A DNA stretch of 64,000 nt from Rhodopseudomonas palustris HaA2 (GTDB lineage Bacteria; Pseudomonadota; Alphaproteobacteria; Rhizobiales; Xanthobacteraceae): positions 2,852,001 to 2,916,000 of the forward strand of contig NC_007778.1 of assembly GCF_000013365.1 (NCBI RefSeq), given 5' to 3'. Both the position numbers and the translations under genes were made by a program. Of this stretch, positions 19,160-28,001 are shown piece after piece; position 1 is the stretch's first letter, and the number at the start of each line of letters is the position of its first letter. Below the pieces are notes generated by a model. The model was given only the letters and a program-made list of their open reading frames with translations. It was not told the DNA's origin and searched no databases.

Positions 19160-20023
19160 ATGAAGCCGATGACGGGATGTGCAGGGAACGTGCGCAGGAT
19201 CACTCTGGGGATCGCCGGCGGAATTGTTGCGACGCTGCTGGCGTCGGTCGCAGCAGCCCCGGCGCGGGCGCAGTCCGCCGACCTGGCGCTGTGCGACCGG
19301 ATCGCCGCTGACCCGGCCGACCCGGACAAGCCTGCGGGCGTCAAGGGCGTTGCCGAGATCGCGCCGGGCGACGTCGAGACCGCGATCAGATATTGCCGGA
19401 CCGCTGCAGGCGGCGCGCGCCGCGCAATGTACGCACTCGGCCGGGCCTATGCGGCGAACCGGCAGCCGGCGGAGGCGCTTGCGGCGTTTCGCAAGGCGGC
19501 CGACAAGGGCAGCACCTCGGCGATGGTCGAACTCGGGGTCGCCTATGCGACCGGCGCCGGCGTCGCCAAGGACGATGCCAAGGCACGGCAATTGTTCGAG
19601 CGCGCGGCCGAAGCCGGCAATCCACGCGGCGTCAGCAATCTCGCAGCGCTCGGCGGCGGCACGCCATCCGATCCCGGCAAGACCAGGGCCTTGCTGGCCA
19701 AGGGGGCGGAAACCAACGCCGAGGCGCAATACCAGCTCGGCATGATGCTGGCGGAAGGTCTAGGTGGCCCGAAGGACGATGTCGCCGCGCGGGCGCTGTT
19801 CGAGAAAGCGGCAGCCCAGGGCCATCCGGCTGCGCTCGAGCGGATGGGGGCGTTTGCGCAGAGCGGGCGCGGCGGACCGAAGGATTCCGCTGCCGCCAAG
19901 GGATTCTACGAAAAGGCCGCCGCGCTCGGCAACGCCGACGCCGCCGCGGCGTTGAAGCGGGCGGATTGTCCGTTCGCGATCAAGGACAAGCAGGGAAAGC
20001 TTGTCACCAACCTGTGCTTCTAG
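19160..20023 (+). CDS. Secreted Sel1-repeat (TPR-like) protein
   Basis: 287-residue protein with a signal peptide (residues 1-38, LGIAGGIVATLLASVAAAPARAQ). The mature region contains about five Sel1-like helical repeats, recognisable as AMVELGVAYATGAGVAKDD, EAQYQLGMMLAEGLGGPKDD and AALERMGAFAQSGRGGPKDS, between residues about 90 and 265, then a short Cys-containing tail (ADCPFAIKDKQGK, NLCF). Such proteins usually act as periplasmic scaffolds. Start at 19160 is set by AAAGGG and the signal peptide. The 360-base gap to kup carries a 7-bp hairpin (AATTCTG 20135-20141 with CAGAATT 20149-20155) and nothing else recognisable. Confidence 0.82.
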   Translation: MKPMTGCAGNVRRITLGIAGGIVATLLASVAAAPARAQSADLALCDRIAADPADPDKPAGVKGVAEIAPGDVETAIRYCRTAAGGARRAMYALGRAYAANRQPAEALAAFRKAADKGSTSAMVELGVAYATGAGVAKDDAKARQLFERAAEAGNPRGVSNLAALGGGTPSDPGKTRALLAKGAETNAEAQYQLGMMLAEGLGGPKDDVAARALFEKAAAQGHPAALERMGAFAQSGRGGPKDSAAAKGFYEKAAALGNADAAAALKRADCPFAIKDKQGKLVTNLCF

Positions 20024-20383
20024 CGCATGATCCCGACACGTGGATGCCGGCTGTGGGAGACGATCGTGCTCAACCCGAATCCTGAGCAGGAAGACGATTC
20101 GACCGACCGTCGTCCTGCACCGGGTATCCGGCGCAATTCTGTTCGGCGCAGAATTCTTGTATCGAATCGATGATTGGATCAGGGCTGGGAGCGGTCGGCG
20201 AAGTCAGCTGTCTGATCCGGGTCAACAACGGGGCGTTGCCGATATGAACAGAAGCACGGGACCGGACCAGGATGCCGGCCGAATGACCGGGGCGATGCGG
20301 CATGGCTCTCGGCCCGGCGTCGCCGCGGCGCGCCCGATGCCTGTCGTCCCCGCAGACCGGTCGATGCGGGCCGGGGGGCGCGC

Positions 20384-22246
20384 ATGAGCCAGCACAAGAA
20401 CAGCGTCGGGCTGCTGGTCAGCGCGGTCGGCGTCGTCTTCGGCGACATCGGCACCAGCCCGCTCTACGCCATGAAGGAGACTTTCGCCGGTCATCACCCG
20501 ATCATGGTGTCGCCGGAGAACATCTTCGGCGTGTTGTCGCTGGTGTTCTGGACGGTGATGCTGCTGGTCACGGTGAAATACGTGATCCTGATCATGCGTG
20601 CCGACAACCACGGCGAAGGCGGCAGCCTCGCGCTGCTGGCGCTGGTGACCGAGCTGACGCGCGGGCGGCGCGTGCACTATCCGTTGATGCTGCTCGGCGT
20701 GATCGCCGCGGCGCTGTTTTACGGCGACAGTATGATCACGCCGGCGATCTCGGTGCTCAGCGCGGTCGAGGGGCTCGAAGTCGTGACGCCCGACCTGAAG
20801 GCGTATGTCGTGCCGATCACCGCGCTGGTGCTGACCGGCCTGTTCGCGATCCAGTCGCGCGGAACCGCGCTGGTCGGTCGCCTGTTCGGGCCGGTGATGT
20901 GCCTGTGGTTCGTCACGCTGGCGCTGCTCGGCATCGCCAACATCGTCCGTGCGCCGGAAGTGCTGGAGGCGATCAGTCCGACCTTCGCGATCGAATTCGT
21001 CATCCGTCATCCGCTGATGAGTTTCTACGCGCTCGGCACCGTCGTGCTGGCCGTCACCGGCGGTGAAGCGCTGTACACCGACATGGGCCATTTCGGCCGG
21101 TTTCCGATCCGGCTGGGGTGGTTCAGCCTGGTGCTGCCGGCGCTGCTGCTGAACTATTTCGGCCAGGGCGCGCTGCTGATCGCCGACCCCGCCGCGATCC
21201 AGAATCCGTTCTTCCGGATGGGGCCGGAATGGATGGTGATGCCGATGGTCGCGCTGGCGACGCTGGCCACCGTGATCGCGTCGCAGGCGGTGATCTCCGG
21301 CGCGTTCTCGGTGGCGCGGCAGGCGATCCAGCTCGGCCTGCTGCCGCGGATGACGATCGTGCACACCTCGGGCGAGGAGGCTGGCCAGATCTACGTGCCG
21401 TTCACCAACTGGACCTTGTACTTCGCCGTGATGGCGCTGGTGATCGGCTTCCAGTCGTCGAGCAATCTGGCGGCCGCCTACGGCATCGCCGTCACCGGCA
21501 CGATGATGATCGACACCATCCTGGTGTCGTTCGTGATGGCGCTGCTGTGGCGCTGGAACATGGCGCTGGTGATCGTGGTGGCGGGCACGCTGCTGCTGGT
21601 CGATTTCGCGTATTTCGCCGCCAACATCATCAAGGTGGCGCAGGGCGGCTGGTTCCCGCTGTTCATCGGCTTCATCTCGTTCACGGTGCTGACGACGTGG
21701 CGGCGCGGGCGCGCGCTGGTGCGCAAGCAGCTCAAGAAGCAGGCGGTGCCGCTCGACGTGGTGCTGCGCGCGCTCGGGCCCAACGTGTCGCGGGCACGCG
21801 GCACCGCGGTGTTCCTGACCGCCGCGACCGACGGCGTGCCGCCGGCGCTGCTGCACAATCTCAAGCACAACCAGACCGTCCACCAGCGCGTCGTGCTGGC
21901 GACCGTGACCACCGCGGAGACGCCCTATGTGCCCGACAGCGAGCGCGTGCACATGACCGATATCGGCGACGGCTTCCATCGCCTGATCATCCGCTACGGT
22001 TTCATGCAGACCCCCGACATTCCGGCGGCGCTGACGCTGTGCAAGCAGTTCGGCCACGAGTTCAACATGATGTCGACCTCGTTCTTTCTCAGCCGCGAGA
22101 CCTTCGTGCCGAGCCTCAATCCCGGCATGGCGCTGTGGCGCGAGCGGCTGTTCACCTTCATGACGCTGAACGCGACGCGGGCCACGACCTTCTTCAAGAT
22201 CCCGACCGACCGCGTCGTCGAACTCGGAACCCAGCTCGAGATCTGA
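20384..22246 (+). CDS. kup: Low-affinity potassium transporter Kup
   Basis: Inner-membrane K+/H+ symporter of the KUP/HAK/KT family. The 620-residue product opens with the family signature [19 protein letters not shown] (about residues 16-34), contains about 12 membrane segments to residue about 440 (for example [39 protein letters not shown]), and ends in the soluble C-terminal domain usual for the family. Length is typical. The ATG at 20384 is the only start compatible with the conserved N-terminus. Stands alone; the upstream 360 bases show no clear riboswitch. Confidence 0.96.
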   Translation: MSQHKNSVGLLVSAVGVVFGDIGTSPLYAMKETFAGHHPIMVSPENIFGVLSLVFWTVMLLVTVKYVILIMRADNHGEGGSLALLALVTELTRGRRVHYPLMLLGVIAAALFYGDSMITPAISVLSAVEGLEVVTPDLKAYVVPITALVLTGLFAIQSRGTALVGRLFGPVMCLWFVTLALLGIANIVRAPEVLEAISPTFAIEFVIRHPLMSFYALGTVVLAVTGGEALYTDMGHFGRFPIRLGWFSLVLPALLLNYFGQGALLIADPAAIQNPFFRMGPEWMVMPMVALATLATVIASQAVISGAFSVARQAIQLGLLPRMTIVHTSGEEAGQIYVPFTNWTLYFAVMALVIGFQSSSNLAAAYGIAVTGTMMIDTILVSFVMALLWRWNMALVIVVAGTLLLVDFAYFAANIIKVAQGGWFPLFIGFISFTVLTTWRRGRALVRKQLKKQAVPLDVVLRALGPNVSRARGTAVFLTAATDGVPPALLHNLKHNQTVHQRVVLATVTTAETPYVPDSERVHMTDIGDGFHRLIIRYGFMQTPDIPAALTLCKQFGHEFNMMSTSFFLSRETFVPSLNPGMALWRERLFTFMTLNATRATTFFKIPTDRVVELGTQLEI

Positions 22247-22301
22247 TCGGGGCGGCGCGCGCCACAAAGACGGGCCGGCCCGCGTGGCAGGCGCGCTGCG
22301 C

Positions 22302-22955
22302 TCAGGCCAGTCCGAGCGCGAAGGCCAGCGTGCCGATCGCGGCATGCGAGACGATCAGCGGCCAGATGTTGCGCATCCACAGGTACGCGGCCGCCCACAC
22401 AATGCCGAGCAGGAAGGTGTTGAGCAGCAGCGCCGGGTCGCCGTAGCAGAGATGGATCAGCGAGAACATTGCCGCCGAATACATCACATAGGCCCAGCCG
22501 CCGCGCGACAGCTTGTCGGTGATCAGTTTCGGGATCGAGCGGCACACCACTTCCTGGCATGGACTCGACACCAGCACGTAGAACGGCGCGAAGCTCAGCC
22601 AGGCCGGCGGCTTGGCCTCGAAGGTGAAGAACTGCGTCTGAAGCAGCATCACCGCGGCGATCGCGAGCGTGACGGCCGCGCAGCCGAGCCAATGGCTCCA
22701 TTGATGCGGCCTGCCGAAGCCGAGTTCCGTGAACGACACGCCGGCCCACAGGCACAGGCCGATGCACAGGCCGGAGACCAGCAGCAACGCGTGGATCCGG
22801 TAGGAGAACGGAAGCAGGTCGAGCTGGATGGCGATGCCGGGCGCCGTGAGCAGCAAAGCGAGACCGGCGAGCGGCGCCAGCCGCCAGCGCTGCGCGCGGG
22901 CGGTCATCTCGATCGGTGTCGGGCACGCCTGTCTGGTATGTCGCAAATCTGTCAT
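22302..22955 (-). CDS. CPBP-type intramembrane glutamic endopeptidase-like protein
   Basis: About 217-residue membrane protein with six to seven hydrophobic segments and the CPBP (Abi/CAAX protease-like) core in its C-terminal half. Motif 1, normally EExxxR, reads CQEVVCR here, so the first glutamate is replaced by glutamine. Motif 2 reads FSLIHLCYG (FxxxH) and a later LLNTFLLG supplies the conserved Asn region. With one catalytic-site residue altered, activity is uncertain. The start is uncertain: an ATG at 22907 would give a shorter product that still contains every helix. Convergent with kup. Members act in prenyl-protein processing, bacteriocin immunity or stress; no context here points to one. 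Confidence 0.75.
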   Translation of the reverse strand: MTDLRHTRQACPTPIEMTARAQRWRLAPLAGLALLLTAPGIAIQLDLLPFSYRIHALLLVSGLCIGLCLWAGVSFTELGFGRPHQWSHWLGCAAVTLAIAAVMLLQTQFFTFEAKPPAWLSFAPFYVLVSSPCQEVVCRSIPKLITDKLSRGGWAYVMYSAAMFSLIHLCYGDPALLLNTFLLGIVWAAAYLWMRNIWPLIVSHAAIGTLAFALGLA

Positions 22956-23028
22956 CCGGCGATCACACGGCATCTGCCGCGCTCATGCCAGTCACAACTG
23001 CGCCAGTGCTGAATGTTCCCCTAAATCG

Positions 23029-23277
23029 TCACCGCCGGCTGCCGCCGCCGGTCCCGACCCCGACCCCGATCCCGCCGCCGAGCTTGACGCAGGTCGCGCT
23101 GCCTTCGACCTGGACGAAGCCGGGGCCGAACGCGGCGCAGGGATTGCTCCTGGCCGGCGTCGGCGTCTGCGTGGGGGCCGGGAGCGGTTTCGCCGGCCGC
23201 CGATCCTGGGACAAGCCCTGAGCCGCCGCGGCGAGTGGCGAAGCGGCGACGACAAGGGCGATCAGCAATGGTCTCAT
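23029..23277 (-). CDS. Small secreted protein with porin-like N-terminal motif
   Basis: 82-residue protein with a signal peptide (MRPLLIALVVAASPLAAAAQ), a Pro-rich segment (KPLPAPTQTPTPA), then CAAFGPGFVQVEGSATCVKLGG, which closely resembles the first strand of alphaproteobacterial porins (C-x2-(Y/F)-GPGF-x2-(I/V)-x-G-x2-TC-(L/V)-K-(I/L)-GG). It ends in a Gly-rich tail, GGIGVGVGTGGGSRR. It is much too short to be a porin, so it is either a truncated porin gene or a small protein that uses the same disulfide-closed motif. Start at 23277 set by the signal peptide. No operon partner. Confidence 0.6.
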   Translation of the reverse strand: MRPLLIALVVAASPLAAAAQGLSQDRRPAKPLPAPTQTPTPARSNPCAAFGPGFVQVEGSATCVKLGGGIGVGVGTGGGSRR

Positions 23278-23519
23278 GGTGCTTGAGTATCGCAGAAGCC
23301 GGCCGCTCGCCACTGGCGCATCGCAGCCGTGGACAGCGCCATGTCCGCCGCAAACAAGCCGCATTCACGCCGCTGATCCTTCGCCTGCGGTGGGACACCG
23401 CAGGGCAACCTGCTTGACGTTGCCGCCGCGCTCGGATTTGACGAAGCGCGGGTGTCTGAACAATTGCCGCACGCGCAGGGGCCGCGCCGGTCGCGCGTAT
23501 ATCGACGGGGATGGGTTCG

Positions 23520-23915
23520 ATGAGAACGATGGTTGTGATGGTTGCGCTGCTGGCTTCGGGGGCGGCGCTGGCGCAGACCACGAGCGCGCCGAGCAATCCG
23601 CCGATGATCGGGGATCGGCCGCTGGTGCAAGTCAAACCGCGCGGCGGTGCGGCGGCGAAGAGCGACGCCGCTCAACCGGCCAAGCCGTCGATCGCGGCGC
23701 AACTGCAGGGCTGTCTCGAAATCGAGGACGGCAGCAAGGAACGGCTCGACTGCTACGATGCGATCTATCCGCCGAAGCCGAAGACGCCGAAGCCCGGCGC
23801 CAAGCAGCCGCGAGCCAAGGCGGTTTCCGACTGCCGCGTCCTCAAGGAGCAGGACGAGCGGCTGGCCTGCTTCAACGGCTTTGCGCAGGCTCTGCCGAAG
23901 CCGCCGAAGAGCTGA
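23520..23915 (+). CDS. Small secreted protein with two Cys-rich LxCYD-like motifs
   Basis: About 131-residue protein with a signal peptide (MRTMVVMVALLASGAALAQ), a Pro/Ala-rich linker, then two copies of a short motif, ERLDCYDAIYP and ERLACFNGFA, each preceded by another cysteine (GCLEIEDGS; DCRVLKEQD). This Cys-x10-15-RLxC(Y/F)(D/N) pattern occurs in many small periplasmic proteins of proteobacteria. No function known. An ATG three codons upstream (23511) is also possible. Flanked by the convergent or divergent neighbours with no operon. Confidence 0.7.
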   Translation: MRTMVVMVALLASGAALAQTTSAPSNPPMIGDRPLVQVKPRGGAAAKSDAAQPAKPSIAAQLQGCLEIEDGSKERLDCYDAIYPPKPKTPKPGAKQPRAKAVSDCRVLKEQDERLACFNGFAQALPKPPKS

Positions 23916-23972
23916 GGCGGATATCCTGACCATCGGGAACAACTGCCGGGGCGCGGTCTTGTCCAGCACCCG

Positions 23973-24470
23973 ATGAAACCCTTCGCACCCGATACGCCGC
24001 TCGGCCGGCTGATGACCGCACCGATGCGGCCGGGGCGGCTCGACTGGATCGGACTGCGTCCGGCAAGACGTGCAGCGGTGCTGGTCGCCGAGCAGGCGAC
24101 GCTGATCGCCGGCCGCGGCATCGACGGCGATCGCTATCGCACCAGCACCAATGGCGCGCGGCAGGTGACGCTGGTCGCCGCCGAAGATCTCGTCGCCATC
24201 GCCGCCTTCCTCGGCCGCGACGATGTTGCGCCCGAATTGCTGCGTCGAAATTTCGTGATCCGGGGCGTCAATCTCGTGGCGCTGAAAGGCCAGCGGTTTC
24301 GAATCGGCGCGGCGCTGCTCGAAGGGGCGGGGGACTGCGCGCCGTGCAGCCGGATGGAAGAGACGCTGGGGCCGGGCGGTTACAACGCCGTGCGCGGTCG
24401 CGGCGGACTCACCGCCCGCGTGATCGAAGGTGGCGTCGTTCGCATCGGCGATGCGCTCGAACGGGTGTAA
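23973..24470 (+). CDS. MOSC domain protein
   Basis: 165-residue stand-alone MOSC domain, the sulfur-carrier fold shared with molybdenum cofactor sulfurases and YiiM/mARC proteins. Visible features: a strand with GIDGDRYRTS near residues 50-60, RRNFVIRGVNL at about 90-100, and the conserved GAGDCAPCSRMEE block (about 118-130) with the functional cysteine, followed by RGGLTARVIEGG. Proteins of this size typically handle N-hydroxylated bases or sulfur transfer to metal cofactors. Followed after 55 bases by a flavin reductase gene on the same strand, a reasonable redox partner, though that link is inference. Confidence 0.85.
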   Translation: MKPFAPDTPLGRLMTAPMRPGRLDWIGLRPARRAAVLVAEQATLIAGRGIDGDRYRTSTNGARQVTLVAAEDLVAIAAFLGRDDVAPELLRRNFVIRGVNLVALKGQRFRIGAALLEGAGDCAPCSRMEETLGPGGYNAVRGRGGLTARVIEGGVVRIGDALERV

Positions 24471-24525
24471 GTGTGCAGTGCGTCGCGCCGCGGCGACGAT
24501 CGTTTCACAGCAAGGGACTCCGGCG

Positions 24526-25116
24526 ATGGCCCACCGTCTGCTCGTCTTGTACGGCTCGTATCGCTCCGACCGGTTGGGCATCCGTCTCGCCAACTACATC
24601 GTCGCGGGCCTGCGGGCGCGTGGTGACGACGTCGAACTGATCGACGCCAAGGCGATCGGGCTGCCGATGCTCGACCGGATGTACAAGGAATATCCCAAAG
24701 GCGAGGCGCCCGAAGCGATGGAACAACTCGCGGCCAAGATCCGCGATGCCGACGGCTTCGTGTTCGTCACCGGCGAATACAATTGGGGCGTTCAGCCCGG
24801 GCTGAAGAACCTCACCGATCATTTCCTCGAGGAATGGTTCTGGCGGCCGACGGCGATCGCCAGCTACTCGGCCGGACGGTTTTCCGGCGTGCGTGCGGCG
24901 ACCGCTTGGCACGGCACGCTCAGCGAAATGGGCATGGTGGTGATCTCGTCGACGCTCGCGGTCGGCCCGATCGCGCAGACGCTCGACGCCGATGCCGAGC
25001 CGATCGACGACGGTGGCAAATCGCTGGCGCGCGCCTTCCCGCGTTTCGCCGACGATCTCGCCTGGTGGGCGGAGGCGGCGAAGACCCAGCGCCAGAAGAT
25101 GAAGCCGCCATATTGA
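24526..25116 (+). CDS. NADPH-dependent FMN reductase family protein
   Basis: 196-residue flavodoxin-like protein. It opens MAHRLLVLYGSYRSDRLGIRLANYIV, where the GSYRSDRLG loop is the FMN phosphate-binding site, and contains DGFVFVTGEYNWGVQPGLKNLTDH with the second FMN loop (PEYNxxxP equivalent). Length and motifs fit the NADPH-dependent FMN reductase/azoreductase-related family. Start at 24526, which follows AAGGGACT; the frame is open upstream but non-homologous. Probably transcribed with the MOSC gene. Confidence 0.86.
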   Translation: MAHRLLVLYGSYRSDRLGIRLANYIVAGLRARGDDVELIDAKAIGLPMLDRMYKEYPKGEAPEAMEQLAAKIRDADGFVFVTGEYNWGVQPGLKNLTDHFLEEWFWRPTAIASYSAGRFSGVRAATAWHGTLSEMGMVVISSTLAVGPIAQTLDADAEPIDDGGKSLARAFPRFADDLAWWAEAAKTQRQKMKPPY

Positions 25117-25147
25117 TCGCAGCCGCGGCGCGGCCTACATCGGTCAA

Positions 25148-25534
25148 ATGCACAATGTCACCGAGGCCGAAATCGCGCAGCTCGTGCGCACCTTCTATGC
25201 GCGCGCCCGCGAGGACGACCTGATCGGTCCGATCTTCGACCGCGCGGTCGCCGACTGGGACCATCACATCGCGCAGATCAGCGATTTCTGGTCGTCGATG
25301 CTGCTGAAGACCGGGCGCTACGGTGGCCGGCCGATGCGGCCGCATCTGGTGCTGGGCCTGGAGCCCGCGCATTTCGACCGCTGGCTGGCGCTGTTCGAGG
25401 CCACGGCGAACGAATTGCTCGCACCGGAGGTCGCGGCGCAGTTCATCATCCGCGCCCGCCGCATCGCCGACAGTTTCGAGATGGGCATCGCGACCACGCA
25501 GGGCAAGGTCACGGTGCCGCGGCACGGCGCGTAG
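25148..25534 (+). CDS. Group III truncated haemoglobin
   Basis: 128-residue 2-on-2 globin. Group III features are visible: F-Y-x6-D-D-L-x-G-P-I-F-D (FYARAREDDLIGPIFDRAV), W-x3-H (DWDHHIAQISDFWSSM), and the proximal histidine in RPHLVLGLEPAHFDRWLALF. Expected to bind oxygen or nitric oxide in the cytosol. Starts 31 bases after the flavin reductase gene on the same strand, so the two may form a unit in which the reductase or its flavin helps keep the haem reduced; that link is inference. Confidence 0.9.
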   Translation: MHNVTEAEIAQLVRTFYARAREDDLIGPIFDRAVADWDHHIAQISDFWSSMLLKTGRYGGRPMRPHLVLGLEPAHFDRWLALFEATANELLAPEVAAQFIIRARRIADSFEMGIATTQGKVTVPRHGA

Positions 25535-25552
25535 TGCGAGATTTGCCCGATC

Positions 25553-25690
25553 GTCATTCCGGGGCGCGCGCAGCGCGAACCCGGAATCCATACTCCCCGG
25601 ACTAGGCGTTGTTACCTCGGCCGTGCCACAGCGCGTGCACAGGGGATATGGATTCCGGGTTCGCTCACTGCGTGAGCGCCCCGGAATGAC
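25553..25690. repeat. Inverted-repeat intergenic element (MITE/RPE-like)
   Basis: Two arms of about 40 bases face each other: 25553-25592 (begins GTCATTCCGGGGCG, ends GGAATCCATA) and 25647-25690 (begins TATGGATTCCGGG, ends CGCCCCGGAATGAC). Each arm contains its own smaller hairpin around GCG/CGC runs. The central 54 bases are not repeated. This is the form of the palindromic intergenic elements common in Bradyrhizobium-group genomes. Confidence 0.75.
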
Positions 25691-25709
25691 AGTGGAATGA
25701 GGCCTCTGA

Positions 25710-26585
25710 TTACTTCGCCGCGGCTAGCTTGTCCTGCGTCCTGGTCTCGAAGTCGGAAGCGTCGTGGCGTTCGTGCAGTTGGCTCGCCGGATCGCCGGAG
25801 ACGCGATTGACGATGCGGCCGCGTTTCACCGCGGGGCGCGCGCCGATCGCCTTGGTCCAGCGCTGCACGTTGCTGTAGCTCGCGACGTCGAGGAACGTGG
25901 CGCTGTCGTTGTACAGCACGCCGTTTACGAGCCCGCCGTACCACGGCCACACCGCGATGTCGGCGATCGAATAGTCCGCGCCCGCGAGATATTCGCTGTC
26001 CGCCAGACGGCGATCGAGCACATCCATCTGCCGCTTCACCTCCATCGCGAAACGGTTGATCGGGTATTCCCATTTCTCCGGCGCGTAGGCGTAGAAATGG
26101 CCGAAACCACCGCCCAGATACGGCGCACTGCCCATCTGCCAGAACAGCCAGTTCAGGCATTCGGCGCGGCCGGCGGGGGTGGTCGGCAGGAAGGCGCCGA
26201 ATTTCTCGGCGAGATACAGCAGGATCGAACCCGACTCGAACACGCGGATCGGCGGCGAGGCGGAGCGGTCGAGCAGCGCCGGGATCTTGGAATTCGGATT
26301 GACCGCGACGAAGCCGGAACCGAACTGATCGCCGTCGCCGATCTTGATCAGCCAGGCATCGTATTCGGCGCCGCTGTGGCCGAGCGCCAGCAATTCCTCG
26401 AGCAGGATCGTGACCTTCTGACCGTTCGGCGTCGCCAGCGAATAGAGCTGCAGCGGATGCTTGCCGACCGGCAGCTCCTTGTCGTGCGTCGCGCCCGCGA
26501 CCGGCCGGTTGATCGACGCGAATTTGCCGCCGTTCTCCTTGTCCCAGGTCCAGACTTTGGGGGGCGTGTAGGGGGCGTCGGTCAT
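25710..26585 (-). CDS. yghU: Glutathione S-transferase-like disulfide-bond oxidoreductase (YghU type)
   Basis: 291-residue cytosolic protein of the nu-class GST family, which acts as a glutathione-dependent disulfide reductase. The N-terminal extension YTPPKVWTWDKENGGKFASINRP, preceding the thioredoxin-like domain, is characteristic of YghU. The GSH site shows LYSLATPNGQKVTILLEEL and NPNSKIPALLD; the helical C-terminal domain includes GGGFGHFYAYAPEKWEYPINR. Start at 26585 is supported by CGGAG about six bases upstream. Last gene before the inverted-repeat element. Confidence 0.92.
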   Translation of the reverse strand: MTDAPYTPPKVWTWDKENGGKFASINRPVAGATHDKELPVGKHPLQLYSLATPNGQKVTILLEELLALGHSGAEYDAWLIKIGDGDQFGSGFVAVNPNSKIPALLDRSASPPIRVFESGSILLYLAEKFGAFLPTTPAGRAECLNWLFWQMGSAPYLGGGFGHFYAYAPEKWEYPINRFAMEVKRQMDVLDRRLADSEYLAGADYSIADIAVWPWYGGLVNGVLYNDSATFLDVASYSNVQRWTKAIGARPAVKRGRIVNRVSGDPASQLHERHDASDFETRTQDKLAAAK

Positions 26586-26677
26586 GCGGGGCTCCGGCTG
26601 TTTCGGATTGTCGTTGCGGCGGAAAGCTGAGATTGGCGCAGGCGCGGCGATTGGCAAGGGGTACGCAGCGGGAATGT

Positions 26678-27829
26678 CTAGACCGCCGCGCGGCGTGCGG
26701 GCTCGTCATCCGCGTCGGCCCAGGCATAGCCGCCCCCGCCGCGCTTGGCGGCATACAGCGCGCGGTCGACGCGCTGCAGCAGTTGCGACGTCGCGCCGTC
26801 GGCAACGCCGCCGTCGCTGACCAGAATGCCGGCGCTGGCGCCGATGCAAACCGGCAGGTCCGACAGCCGATAGGGCATCGAGAGGTCGACAATCGCCCTG
26901 CGCGCCAGCGCCAGCGCCTCGGCGCGGCCGTCCTCGCCGGCGGCGACCGGGGCCAGCAGCATGAATTCGTCGCCGCCGAAGCGCGCGGCGATTCCGTCGG
27001 CGCCGGCGCAGGCGGTCAGCCGCTCCGCGACCTGGCGCAGCAGATCGTCGCCGGCGTGATGACCGTGACGGTCGTTGATCGGCTTGAAGCCGTCGAGATC
27101 GATCGCGATGATGGCGAAATGGCCGCCGCCGATGCTGGCGAGCGATTGCAGAAACGCGGCGCGGTTCGGCAGACCGGTGAGGAAATCGTGGGTCGCCTGC
27201 AGCGCCAGCCGATGCCGGGCTTCGAGGCGCTCGACGAAGGCGGCGCTGAGATGCTTGGAGGCTTCGCGCAAGGTGAGCCAGAAGAACACCAGCATGACGG
27301 CGCCGACATTGTAGGTGAGCTCGGGACGCATCAGCCCGGCGACGACGGTCGGCAGCAGCAGGGTCGCCGCAGCGGTCAGAATGACCCAGGGCCGGATCGC
27401 CGCGCGCGACACCATGCCGACGCAGAACGACATCGATAGGCCGAACGCCAGCCAGGCGCCGGGCGCGTCGCCGAGATGCAACGTCCGATAGGACAGCGCG
27501 CCGAGCGCGAGGCTGAAGGCGCAGGCGCCGGCGCCGTAGATCCGCTCCCAGCGCACCACGTCGGCATCGGACAATTGCCCAGCGCGGGATTTGTAGCGCA
27601 GCAGCGAGGCGATCCGCGCCGAGGCGGCGATCAGGATCAGCACCGCGATCACCGCGTAGCCGGGATCGCCGTCGATCAGCGCGAGCGCGACCGCGCCGAT
27701 CACCGAGGTGACGCTGATCGCCATCACCTGCGGCAGCGATGTGTACAGCAGATCGACCAGCTCGCGGCGAATCCGCGGATCGGGATGCAGGAACCTGGAC
27801 AACACCGTGATGGGCATGGACGGCACCAT
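26678..27829 (-). CDS. Membrane-anchored GGDEF diguanylate cyclase
   Basis: 383-residue protein with five or six membrane segments in the first 195 residues and a GGDEF domain in about residues 215-370. The active-site signature is ARFGGDEFML, so catalytic residues are intact and c-di-GMP synthesis from GTP is expected. No RxxD inhibitory site is seen at the usual five residues upstream (sequence CAGADGIAARF), so product inhibition may be absent. The start may be ATG 27829 or 27817. On the same strand as the next GGDEF gene but separated by about 170 bases. Confidence 0.87.
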   Translation of the reverse strand: MVPSMPITVLSRFLHPDPRIRRELVDLLYTSLPQVMAISVTSVIGAVALALIDGDPGYAVIAVLILIAASARIASLLRYKSRAGQLSDADVVRWERIYGAGACAFSLALGALSYRTLHLGDAPGAWLAFGLSMSFCVGMVSRAAIRPWVILTAAATLLLPTVVAGLMRPELTYNVGAVMLVFFWLTLREASKHLSAAFVERLEARHRLALQATHDFLTGLPNRAAFLQSLASIGGGHFAIIAIDLDGFKPINDRHGHHAGDDLLRQVAERLTACAGADGIAARFGGDEFMLLAPVAAGEDGRAEALALARRAIVDLSMPYRLSDLPVCIGASAGILVSDGGVADGATSQLLQRVDRALYAAKRGGGGYAWADADDEPARRAAV

Positions 27830-28001
27830 GTCGGCGAGTTCCTAACATCCCGTAGGTAAGAGAGTGCGCAGTGTGATGCCGGTGAGGTCGTCGTTAAGAA
27901 TAGCTAAAGGCAGCGGCAGCGTGCGTGCTGCGCGGCGGGCAAGTCGCGCCCGGAATCACCGGCGCGCTCGACGGCTGCGGCCGATCGCTTCCTGAATGCG
28001 G

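Noticed and set aside
22302-22955. CPBP-family membrane protein as a phage-abortive gene
   Set aside because: It sits in ordinary chromosome far from the defence block and has an altered first glutamate; no context supports an abortive-infection role.
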